Shown: piece after piece, positions 1-7,648 of the stretch
Position numbering within the stretch: the stretch's first letter is position 1
Layout of the letters: each line of letters opens with the position of its first letter
Source: CAZTJA01 sp964613745
Lineage (GTDB): Bacteria > Desulfobacterota > Desulfomonilia > Desulfomonilales > Desulfomonilaceae
Assembly (NCBI GenBank): GCA_964613745.1
Contig: CAZTJA010000026.1
Span: 1 to 32,468, forward strand
Reading direction: 5' to 3'
DNA: 32,468 nucleotides
The notes under the pieces: generated by a model
What the model was told of the DNA's origin: nothing
Seen by the model: only the letters and a program-made list of their open reading frames with translations
Database searches by the model: none
Program-made: the position numbers and the translations under genes

Positions 1-2373
1 CTACTCATTGAACATGAATCGACTTCTGGTGACGTTTCTAAATTTCAAAACTCTGAATTAATGAAAAGACTCGTTGTTATTAAGCTCAACGGCGGCTTGA
101 GCACAACAATGGGAGGCAGAATTCCGAAAGGAATTCTCGAAGCAAAAGACGGTTTATCCTATCTTGAAATCGTGCTCAGACAAACCGAAGCGTTGAGAAA
201 AGATCACGGTTTCGCTTTACCTTTGATCCTCATGAACAGCTTTTTTACGCATGATTTGACGATGGAAAAAGTTCACCGTACGGGCATTGATGTGTTGACC
301 CTTATACAGGGACAGGTTCCCAGGCTTCTCAAGGGATCTTTTGCTCCGCTCGAGACGGGCACGGATGAGGACTGGGTACCTCCAGGGCATGGTGACATTT
401 ATGATAGCCTGCACAGAACAAATCTCCTGAAGGATCTTCTTAGCCAAGGGTATAAATGGGCTTTCGTATCGAATCTCGACAATTTGGCCGCATATCCCGA
501 TCCTTCCGTGCTGAATATTATGAATTCAGACGAATTGGATTTTATTCTGGAAGTAACTGATCGAACAAATGCAGACCGAAAAGGCGGAACTCCGGTACTG
601 GCTCAGGGATTCCTTCAATTACTTGAGATTGCACAGGTTTCTCCTGAAGAAAGATCTCTGTTCCAAGATATTCTCCGGTATCCCTATTTCAATACCAATA
701 ATCTGTGGATCGATCTCGAATCTTTGAAAGAGAAAGTAGATAATGGGCCAATTGATCTGCCGATAATTCAGAATTTCAAGAAAATCCAAGGACAGGAAAT
801 TATTCAAATTGAAACGGCCATGGGTTCCGCTCTTGGATGCTTCAGTCGCACAAGAGTTCTTAAAGTGTCTCGAGAGCGCTTTTTTCCCACCAAGAAGATT
901 TCCGATCTATTTGTTTTGAGATCGGATGCCTGTGTCTTGGATTCCATGCATCGCCTAAAACGCAACGTATTGCGACCCAATTACCTTCCCTTTATGCCGC
1001 GAGTATTCTTTTCCGAGGATTTTCTGGATTCACCGATGAAGATGAATGAGTGTTTTGATGATCCTGCATCAATATCTCTCCTGAGAACCGATGAACTTGA
1101 CGTTTACGGGCCGGTGTACTTTGAACCAAATGTCAAAATAGTGGGTCGAGTCGAGATCAGGGCGGAAGAAAATGCAATTTATCGAGTCCCTGAAGGCGCA
1201 GTGCTCAGGGACGGGAGATATCCTCCTTTATCGGATAGGCATTCTTTGAAAGATAAAGACGCTGACCCCCAAATTTATCCATTGGAATTGAGCCGAATTG
1301 CCTTGGGAAAGCTTTGGGGAAGCCCAACGATAACCTGGGCATCGTCGAGAAATATGCCGAATCTGCCGAACATAGGGGAGCTATGGGAGACCTTCGATGA
1401 TCCGGATGAAGGAAACGTTGTGCTCAATGGTGTCCATCGGTTGAAACCCATCAGGGAACTAATCCAGGAACTTGGTCCCAAATTGGTAGGATATTCCATA
1501 GTCGATAAGATTTCACCCGATTCGCCTTTTCCTCTACTCATCAAATATCTTTTTCCATCACAAGTACTGTCCATTCAAGTCCATCCCGATGATTCTTTCG
1601 CACGAATTCATGAAAACTCTTCCGGAAAAACCGAAATGTGGTTAGTCCTGAATGCTCCACCAAAATCCTACATCATGGTGGGTTGGAAACACGGATTCAC
1701 GAAAGATGAGCTGATAGAAAAAATCATCAACAATGATTTTAACGACATCATCAATGTGATCGCTCCGAAACCAGGAGATGTCTACTATATCCCTCCGGGC
1801 ACAATCCACGCACTTGGGCCTGGAATTTCGGTTCTGGAGATCCAGCAGAATTCAGACGTTACGTATCGATTGTACGATTGGGACAGAGTGGACGAACACG
1901 GAAATCCGAGAGCTTTGCACACTTCAAAGGCATTAAACGTACTCAATTACGAATACATCCCGGATTATAGAATTCCTCCGTTGAATACTACTGATGGATC
2001 TACGGACATATCCTATCTTTGTGCATGTAGGCATTTTGCTGCCGTGAAATACTCTTCCAAGAAAAAAATGGAGTTCAAATCGGATCCTGAACGCTTCTGG
2101 GTATTCAGTATTCTGGCAGGACAAGGATATGTGAACTGGATTTATGGCGATCCCGTTTGGGTGGAACAAGGAGATACTCTCCTGATCCCAGCAGGTCTGG
2201 GGAGATTCGCGGTCGAACCCTCCGGCAGCATAGACATTATTAGATCGTGGATTCCTGACCTTAAGTCAGACATTGTCGATGCTCTACAGCGATCGGGATT
2301 CAGCAAATCCGAAATCAGTGCATTAGGGGGTGTAGGCTCAGGGAATGATGTCGGGGAACTCTTTGATGTTTAG
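1..2373 (+). CDS. UDP-glucose pyrophosphorylase / mannose-6-phosphate isomerase fusion, 5' end beyond the window
   Basis: This bifunctional sugar-activation enzyme would make UDP-glucose from UTP and glucose-1-phosphate and interconvert mannose-6-phosphate and fructose-6-phosphate in the cytosol. Numbering is from the ATG at 61. Residues 1-400 are a eukaryotic-type UDPGP domain: KLNGGLSTTMG (8-18), PPGHGD, NTNNLW (211-216), ETAMGSA (251-257) and the FFPTKKISDL segment. Residues about 410-740 are a type I phosphomannose isomerase with the zinc-site motifs QVHPDD (506-511), GKTEMW (522-527) and PPGTIHALG, and the arginine segment TYRLYDWDR. The frame is open back to base 1, the ATG at 61 has no Shine-Dalgarno, and UDPGP proteins normally carry a helical stretch before KLNGGL, so the true start probably lies upstream of the window. 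The stop is 3 nt from the convergent stop of the next gene. The domain calls are firm; activity is inferred from motifs. Confidence 0.9.
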   Translation, partial: LLIEHESTSGDVSKFQNSELMKRLVVIKLNGGLSTTMGGRIPKGILEAKDGLSYLEIVLRQTEALRKDHGFALPLILMNSFFTHDLTMEKVHRTGIDVLTLIQGQVPRLLKGSFAPLETGTDEDWVPPGHGDIYDSLHRTNLLKDLLSQGYKWAFVSNLDNLAAYPDPSVLNIMNSDELDFILEVTDRTNADRKGGTPVLAQGFLQLLEIAQVSPEERSLFQDILRYPYFNTNNLWIDLESLKEKVDNGPIDLPIIQNFKKIQGQEIIQIETAMGSALGCFSRTRVLKVSRERFFPTKKISDLFVLRSDACVLDSMHRLKRNVLRPNYLPFMPRVFFSEDFLDSPMKMNECFDDPASISLLRTDELDVYGPVYFEPNVKIVGRVEIRAEENAIYRVPEGAVLRDGRYPPLSDRHSLKDKDADPQIYPLELSRIALGKLWGSPTITWASSRNMPNLPNIGELWETFDDPDEGNVVLNGVHRLKPIRELIQELGPKLVGYSIVDKISPDSPFPLLIKYLFPSQVLSIQVHPDDSFARIHENSSGKTEMWLVLNAPPKSYIMVGWKHGFTKDELIEKIINNDFNDIINVIAPKPGDVYYIPPGTIHALGPGISVLEIQQNSDVTYRLYDWDRVDEHGNPRALHTSKALNVLNYEYIPDYRIPPLNTTDGSTDISYLCACRHFAAVKYSSKKKMEFKSDPERFWVFSILAGQGYVNWIYGDPVWVEQGDTLLIPAGLGRFAVEPSGSIDIIRSWIPDLKSDIVDALQRSGFSKSEISALGGVGSGNDVGELFDV

Positions 2374-2376
2374 GTT

Positions 2377-3654
2377 TCACTTAGGGGATACTATGCGCTC
2401 TTTGATAACCCTATACAGAAATACGGCATTCCCGACGAAATAGCGTTTCCAAAGGCGACCGGGTTCCTGAGTAAAGCGATAAAACCACTCCATGCCGATT
2501 TCTCTCATCCAAAGTGGAGCACGGGGAATGCGCCCTGAATAGAAGTCAAACAGACCTCCCACGCCCATTGCCACTCGAGCCCCTGTTGATTCAATGTTTT
2601 TCTTAATCCACAGGTCCTGCTTGGGTGCTCCGAATGCAACTAACAGCAGGTCAGCTCCGGAATCCCTTACCTGCATTAACACTGATTCTTCTTCCGCCGA
2701 GCTGAAATATCCGTGGTGATATCCGGCAATGTGTAATGATGTAAAATTTTCAGTTACCCATTCTGATACCCCTTCCACAACTTCGGGCCGTCCACCAAGG
2801 AGAAATAACTTTCGATCGGTTTTGGATAACGATTCGCATAACTTAGGAAACATATCCGTTCCATTCACATTTTGTACAATTACCTGCTTGGTCAATTTGC
2901 CGCCAATCTTCAGACCGATTCCATCCGCCAAACAGAGATCCGATTCATTGAGCAAGATTCTGTAATCCTCATTCCTGTACGCAACGTTTGCACAATCGGC
3001 ATTTACGAAACAGACTTGCCTGGCTTCATTTTGACTCAGCCATTGAATGATTTGATCCAAAGCTTCGGTCATAGTTAGATTATGCATCCGTATTCCCAGA
3101 ATTTTGACCTCGGCGCTATGCTCTTCAACAGAGCTGCCAAACAAGTATGCCGGTATAGATCTGAGTAAAATGCCGATGTCGTTACTTAAGCCGACATTCC
3201 GCACATACTCCAAGTCCGTTTCAGATTCAGTTCCGTAGTGAATGTTGGCCTGATTTCGGATCCACCAGAGCGATACGATGCCGGGTCTAACACCATATCT
3301 ATCCGGTATATCGCTATTTTCAACACCGACTTGATCGGGAGTTTTTGCCCGGGGACCGACAAAGGACAGATCTCCCTTGAGCACATTCAGAAGTATCGGT
3401 AATCGGGAAAGTCTCAGAACTCGAACTAATCTGCCACCCCAACCTGCACCGTCATTGAACGTGAGTTGTTCAAACTTGCTGAGATTCAAGCCCACATATG
3501 GAGTTCGTATCAAGGAAAAGCCTGTCAACACAAAGGCGACTGCTATGAACGGTGATAGTAAGATGATGAGGAGAGACGATAACACAATATCGAAAATTCG
3601 TTTGCCGGCAGGCGATTTCTGACTTTGAATTGAAACAGGCTCCGGTTGGTTCAA
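2377..3654 (-). CDS. Phosphoglycosyltransferase-like domain fused to WecG/TagA/CpsF glycosyltransferase
   Basis: This membrane-associated enzyme adds a sugar (family precedent: ManNAc-type) to a polyprenyl-diphosphate-linked acceptor. Residues about 15-175 are a shortened bacterial sugar-transferase domain: one hydrophobic segment (about 21-46), then LPILLNVLKGDLSFVGPRA and RPGIVSLWWI. The YKFRSM region is absent and the catalytic Asp-Glu of the DELP motif is Ser-Arg (3403-3408), so this half is probably inactive. Residues about 183-425 are a full WecG/TagA domain with CLADGIG, NGTDMF, VAFGAPKQ, GVGGLFDFYSG and the terminal EPGRLWKRY. I chose the TTG at 3654: GGGAGG lies 7 nt upstream and the TTG overlaps the preceding TGA. 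An in-frame ATG at 3669 lacks a Shine-Dalgarno. It is the last gene of the minus-strand run. Confidence 0.88.
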   Translation of the reverse strand: MNQPEPVSIQSQKSPAGKRIFDIVLSSLLIILLSPFIAVAFVLTGFSLIRTPYVGLNLSKFEQLTFNDGAGWGGRLVRVLRLSRLPILLNVLKGDLSFVGPRAKTPDQVGVENSDIPDRYGVRPGIVSLWWIRNQANIHYGTESETDLEYVRNVGLSNDIGILLRSIPAYLFGSSVEEHSAEVKILGIRMHNLTMTEALDQIIQWLSQNEARQVCFVNADCANVAYRNEDYRILLNESDLCLADGIGLKIGGKLTKQVIVQNVNGTDMFPKLCESLSKTDRKLFLLGGRPEVVEGVSEWVTENFTSLHIAGYHHGYFSSAEEESVLMQVRDSGADLLLVAFGAPKQDLWIKKNIESTGARVAMGVGGLFDFYSGRIPRAPLWMREIGMEWFYRFTQEPGRLWKRYFVGNAVFLYRVIKERIVSPK

Positions 3655-4799
3655 TGGTGCGCCTCCCATGTCGAATGTATTACTTCGAGTGTCTTAACGG
3701 CCGTCTCTCTCCATCCGAAGGACCTGCTTCGCTCAAGACCCCTGCTTATACATTGTGACCGCAAGTCGTCGTTTGTCAGCATCCTTTCAAGTTGAAGCGC
3801 AATATCCCGCTCATCATAGGGATCAAATAGAAGCGCCGCATTTCCGGCAACCTCGGGCATCGAAGAAACATTGGAGCAGGCCACCGGGATGCCGCAACCC
3901 ATGGCTTCGAGGATAGGCATTCCGAAACCTTCATACAATGAAGGAAAAACGAACAAGTCTGAAGCGCAGTAAAGAGCCGGCAAGTCCGCACCTGCAACAA
4001 AACCTATGAAAGCGATGTCCGAAGAATAAGGGGATTCGGCGGCCGCTTTGTACACTTCTTCAGCCCGGCTCCATTTACTTCCAGCCAGCACCAGCTGATG
4101 AGGCAGGCCCGTTTTTTGTTTAAAGATGTTAAATGCTTTTATCAGCCCGACATGATTTTTGCCTGGATGCTCAAGTCTTGAAACATACAATATATTAGGC
4201 GAAATGATCGGATAATTCGACTGGAGTTGTTTGAGCGATTCTTCCTTATTTCGCGGAGAGTAAATGTCAAGATCAACTCCATTGGGAGTGACAATGATTT
4301 GGTCTTCGGGAATTTGACAGAAGCCTGCAATATCCTTCTTGCTGTTTTCGCTGACGGTAAGCACCATATCAAGTTTTCGGATAAGCACAGGAGTTACTTT
4401 CTTGATGAAGAACATCCTCGCTGGATCATATTTTTCAGCCACGTGGGTGCTGGAAAAATCATGCACTGTTCCTACTGTAGGACAAGGAACCCAGTAAGGC
4501 ATTCGACGATTTGCAGCCGGCATGAACAGCATGTCGTATTTGTGCTTCATACAGAGCAACGGTAATCCGAACTGATGCCATGCAACATTGAGAACCGGAT
4601 TTCTCCAGCGATCACCATATAATACGGCCTTCATGTTTTTGGAATCCGGTACGAAAATCGTTTTCTCGTCCTCATAGACAATAACTTCGCATTCAGGAGC
4701 ATCGGGTATCTCGGCAAATTGCTCAAGCAGCTTTATTATGTAATGACTGATCCCTGACTTGCCGCCATCGCCGCCAAAGGTAACTATCCCCAGGCGCAT
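3651..4799 (-). CDS. GT4 family glycosyltransferase
   Basis: This cytosolic, retaining GT-B enzyme probably transfers a hexose from a nucleotide sugar to the lipid-linked repeat unit; donor and linkage cannot be read from sequence. The N-terminal Rossmann half begins MRLGIVTFGGDGGKSGISHY, which includes the glycine-rich acceptor-side loop. TVHDFSS (111-117) is the usual histidine-containing segment. The donor half has YVSRLEHPGKN (205-215) with the phosphate-binding Arg and Lys, and the EX7E motif as EGFGMPILE (290-298). The length of 382 residues is standard. The ATG is preceded by AAGGAG at 5 nt. The gene follows the small membrane protein by 40 nt and overlaps the TagA fusion downstream. 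Confidence 0.92.
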   Translation of the reverse strand: MRLGIVTFGGDGGKSGISHYIIKLLEQFAEIPDAPECEVIVYEDEKTIFVPDSKNMKAVLYGDRWRNPVLNVAWHQFGLPLLCMKHKYDMLFMPAANRRMPYWVPCPTVGTVHDFSSTHVAEKYDPARMFFIKKVTPVLIRKLDMVLTVSENSKKDIAGFCQIPEDQIIVTPNGVDLDIYSPRNKEESLKQLQSNYPIISPNILYVSRLEHPGKNHVGLIKAFNIFKQKTGLPHQLVLAGSKWSRAEEVYKAAAESPYSSDIAFIGFVAGADLPALYCASDLFVFPSLYEGFGMPILEAMGCGIPVACSNVSSMPEVAGNAALLFDPYDERDIALQLERMLTNDDLRSQCISRGLERSRSFGWRETAVKTLEVIHSTWEAHH

Positions 4800-4839
4800 A
4801 AGTGCTCCTTTCTACGGAATCTGCTTCCGGATGCCTAAC

Positions 4840-5181
4840 CTACATGTAATAGACCAACAGACTCAACAGGAAAAGAAAAGGCAAAACAAGTAATAGTGCA
4901 AAAATGACGCCTGCCATCAGCGAGTAGCGATTTTTTCTGTACGTCTCCGTTATTTGAATCCCGGGCCTGTTATCCCGCCCGACAATAAACAAGATGTAAT
5001 ATCGGGCAAAAAAGAATGGAATCACACCTCGAACGTCAAGCGTGTATGCTCCTGATTCCGGAGGGCTGATGGCGTCTTTAATTCCCGATAACTGAGCTGT
5101 GCTGAGGGAGGCTCTAATTTTAGGATTGATACGGTTGATAATGTCATCTGCGAATGGGTCATTGGAATGCTGATCTTTCAT
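4840..5181 (-). CDS. Small single-pass membrane protein of unknown function
   Basis: This 113-residue protein has a soluble N-terminal part (about 1-80) and one C-terminal membrane helix (about 86-112, rich in Leu, Phe and Val) that ends at the C-terminus, so it is probably tail-anchored. The segments NPKIRASLSTAQLSGIKDAI (19-38) and LDVRGVIPFFFARYYILF resemble, from memory, a short uncharacterised module (basic helix, then a VDxRxxIPxxFxRYY-like strand, then GR-x-R) found as small membrane proteins in several proteobacteria. I know no function for it. It sits between two GT4 genes with gaps of 38 and 40 nt, so it is co-transcribed with them. A role as a membrane adaptor for the glycosyltransferases is possible but only a guess. 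Confidence 0.75.
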   Translation of the reverse strand: MKDQHSNDPFADDIINRINPKIRASLSTAQLSGIKDAISPPESGAYTLDVRGVIPFFFARYYILFIVGRDNRPGIQITETYRKNRYSLMAGVIFALLLVLPFLFLLSLLVYYM

Positions 5182-5219
5182 TATCCTAACCTACATTGGC
5201 GCGATTATGTTCCGAACCG

Positions 5220-6401
5220 CTAGTCTCGCAAAATCTCTATGGTCCGACTGATGTAATCATCAAAGGAGTATTTTTGTGAAGCTTGATGAACGGCAGCCGT
5301 TCCCATTTTTCGAGCGGTATCCGTATTCGTTAAAATACTTTGAAGCGATTTTGAAAATGCAGCAACGTCCTGTTCCGGGACCAACACGCCGGTCACGCCG
5401 TGATCAAGCCAATCCGAAATTCCGCCCACATTGAAAGCTACTACGGGTCTGGCAAAATTCATCGCTTCCAATCCAATCATTCCAAATGGTTCAGGCCAGC
5501 GACATGGCACCGCTACCACCTTGGCCTTTGAATAGAATTCCCCGATTACCTTGTTGGGAACCCAGCCAGTGAATTGCACCTTCTCCTCAAGGCCCAATTC
5601 ACGTGATAATCTTTTTAAATCGTGTTCCGAGTTACCGGCACCTACTATTATGGTCCTAAACTCGCATGTAAGACTGCTCAAAGCTTTAAGGAGTAGATCG
5701 ACACCTTTGCCCTTAATTAGTTGAGCGACACACAAGATAACGGGATCATCCGGAACAGGGGAATCGAACCGGGGTGAAAATGGGACAAGCGGAGGGAGAA
5801 TATGGATGGAGCTGGGTGAAAAACCATTCTGCAGAAGCTCATTTTTCATAAAAGAGCTGCCGACGAGGAGACAATCCAGAAATTGGTTGCTCTTCATCTC
5901 ACGGAGTTTTGATCCTATTCCTCCAATGGAGATCTTTCCGGTTCCAGAATCTTTTTCAATAAATGCGAGATCTAAATAGCACCTGATACCGGCTCTGCTT
6001 GTGCAAACCCGCTCATTATGAAAGTAGTATTTGTGCCTCCTTGGGCAGCACAAATCGTGATCGTGAATCATCCGGATAATACGAACTCGTCCGAGGAATT
6101 GTAGAAAAGGAGTAATCGAATGGATCTTGTGGAGGTAAATTGCGTCAGGATATATTTCTTCAAAAATCGTGTTGATGATTTTATCTGCCAATGATTCCAG
6201 CTTGTTCCCCGGATTAGGGCCGGTGAGTTGAAACACTTTTGAGAACAATTTTTTGTATTCGGAGCTGTCTCTGTCGGTTTCCGTCCAATATGCAAGATAA
6301 CAGGAGTGACCCCGATTAATTAAACCGGCGGCCGTGACTGCAATGTTCTGTTCTACTCCTCCGAAGTAACCGCATTTTTCATTTACGAAGAGGATTTTCA
6401 C
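5220..6401 (-). CDS. GT4 family glycosyltransferase with cysteine-rich insert
   Basis: This GT-B glycosyltransferase probably extends the lipid-linked oligosaccharide. From the GTG start it begins MKILFVNEKCGYFGGVEQN, a typical GT4 opening with the GGVEQ loop. The donor half has CVAQLIKGKG and the EX7E motif EPFGMIGLE (304-312). A distinctive segment near residues 112-141 reads MIHDHDLCCPRRHKYYF followed by two more cysteines (118, 119, 133, 141); it occurs in one GT4 subgroup and may bind metal or form a structural cluster. I chose the GTG at 6401 because GAGGAGG precedes it by 6 nt. The in-frame ATG at 6416 has no ribosome binding site and would place the start inside that sequence. The start overlaps the end of the upstream GT4 by 23 nt, which suggests translational coupling. 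Confidence 0.9.
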   Translation of the reverse strand: MKILFVNEKCGYFGGVEQNIAVTAAGLINRGHSCYLAYWTETDRDSSEYKKLFSKVFQLTGPNPGNKLESLADKIINTIFEEIYPDAIYLHKIHSITPFLQFLGRVRIIRMIHDHDLCCPRRHKYYFHNERVCTSRAGIRCYLDLAFIEKDSGTGKISIGGIGSKLREMKSNQFLDCLLVGSSFMKNELLQNGFSPSSIHILPPLVPFSPRFDSPVPDDPVILCVAQLIKGKGVDLLLKALSSLTCEFRTIIVGAGNSEHDLKRLSRELGLEEKVQFTGWVPNKVIGEFYSKAKVVAVPCRWPEPFGMIGLEAMNFARPVVAFNVGGISDWLDHGVTGVLVPEQDVAAFSKSLQSILTNTDTARKMGTAAVHQASQKYSFDDYISRTIEILRD

Positions 6402-7623
6402 GGACAGCCTCCTCATAAGTTGATACTAGACGACTGGTAATACTATCCCAACTGTACTCAGAATTCGCCTTGAGGCGGCCCGCTTCCCCCAATTTTTTCC
6501 CGGCATCAACATTGAAAACGACTTCTTTAAATGCGTGTACAAATTCATCCATGTTGTTGGCCGTAAAAAGCAGTCCATCAACGCAATTATCAACAAAGGC
6601 CGGGATGCCGCCGACTCGAGCTGCTAGGACGGGAATTCCCGACGCCCAAGCCTCGAGTATAACTATTCCAAACGGCTCATGGATAGAAGGCAACACGAAC
6701 AGATCCGAAGCGTGGAATGCATCCACAAGATCCGTTCCGCCGGCGGGTAGGCCTGGAATTATGGTAACGTACTTCTCTATACTATGAACCCGCACGTAAT
6801 CCTGGATGGCTTCAAAATACGTTTCGTTCGTCACCGGACCGACAATAAGATAATGTAAGTTAGGTTCGATTTTGATCAACTCGTGCAAACACTTAAGACA
6901 GAAAAGTTGGTTTTTTTGCGGATCAATCCTACCAACGGTAGTCAACACAAATGCATCTTGCTCTATATGATTTTTTACTCTAAAGTCCCGACCATTTCCG
7001 TAAGCAAATTTGGCAGGATCAACGCCATTTGGAAGATAAACGACCTTCTTGTGTGGATATTTGCTCCGCATAAGCTCGCTTTCCTCGAGTCCAACGCAAA
7101 GTATTGCCGCAGCATCATCAAAGACTCGTCGCGATCCAACCCACCACCCAAGAAGCTTTCCCCATTCATAAGCTCCTTGGGTAGGCTCCGTCCACGTGGA
7201 CGCTTCCTCTGCCGGAACATCGAATGCTCCTCCGTGAAGGGATACCACATAAGGTATGCGTCTCTTTATTGCTGCATACCTGCCGATTCCGCCTGTGCGT
7301 TTTGAAGTGTGTAAGTGAATGAGATCCAGAGATGCTTCTTTTAATAAGGCTCTCATGAGTGCAAATGAAAAGAGATTTCCTCCCTTTAGATCCAGCAAGG
7401 ATTTCATATCTCGATTCAAGCCAAAGTATGGATAAAAATAAGGGAACCTCTCCACTGGTATGCCGTCGATGAAATCAACATTCTTAACTGAAAGGGCATT
7501 CGGGCAGAAAATTTTGGTATTGTGACCTTTCTGCACCAGCCTTTTGCATGTCTCCAAAATGACGGTTTCCGTCCCGCCCCAATGGGATTCAACAAATCTT
7601 CTGGGTAACTGAGCGATATGCAT
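6379..7623 (-). CDS. GT4 family glycosyltransferase
   Basis: This 414-residue GT-B enzyme of the repeat-unit assembly line has unknown donor and acceptor. The N-terminus MHIAQLPRRFVESHWGGTET carries the usual glycine-rich GGTE loop. VSLHGGAF (127-134) is the acceptor-side histidine segment. YLPNGVD leads into the donor domain, which has TTVGRIDPQKNQ (228-239) and the EX7E motif EPFGIVILE (316-324). An insertion around 136-165 (AEEASTWTEPTQ onward, Trp-rich) is the kind of element often linked to membrane or acceptor contact. The ATG has AGGAAG 8 nt upstream and lies 25 nt after the Wzc-like gene. Confidence 0.92.
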   Translation of the reverse strand: MHIAQLPRRFVESHWGGTETVILETCKRLVQKGHNTKIFCPNALSVKNVDFIDGIPVERFPYFYPYFGLNRDMKSLLDLKGGNLFSFALMRALLKEASLDLIHLHTSKRTGGIGRYAAIKRRIPYVVSLHGGAFDVPAEEASTWTEPTQGAYEWGKLLGWWVGSRRVFDDAAAILCVGLEESELMRSKYPHKKVVYLPNGVDPAKFAYGNGRDFRVKNHIEQDAFVLTTVGRIDPQKNQLFCLKCLHELIKIEPNLHYLIVGPVTNETYFEAIQDYVRVHSIEKYVTIIPGLPAGGTDLVDAFHASDLFVLPSIHEPFGIVILEAWASGIPVLAARVGGIPAFVDNCVDGLLFTANNMDEFVHAFKEVVFNVDAGKKLGEAGRLKANSEYSWDSITSRLVSTYEEAVRENPLRK

Positions 7624-7648
7624 AAAACAGTCTTCCTGTTTCCGTCAA

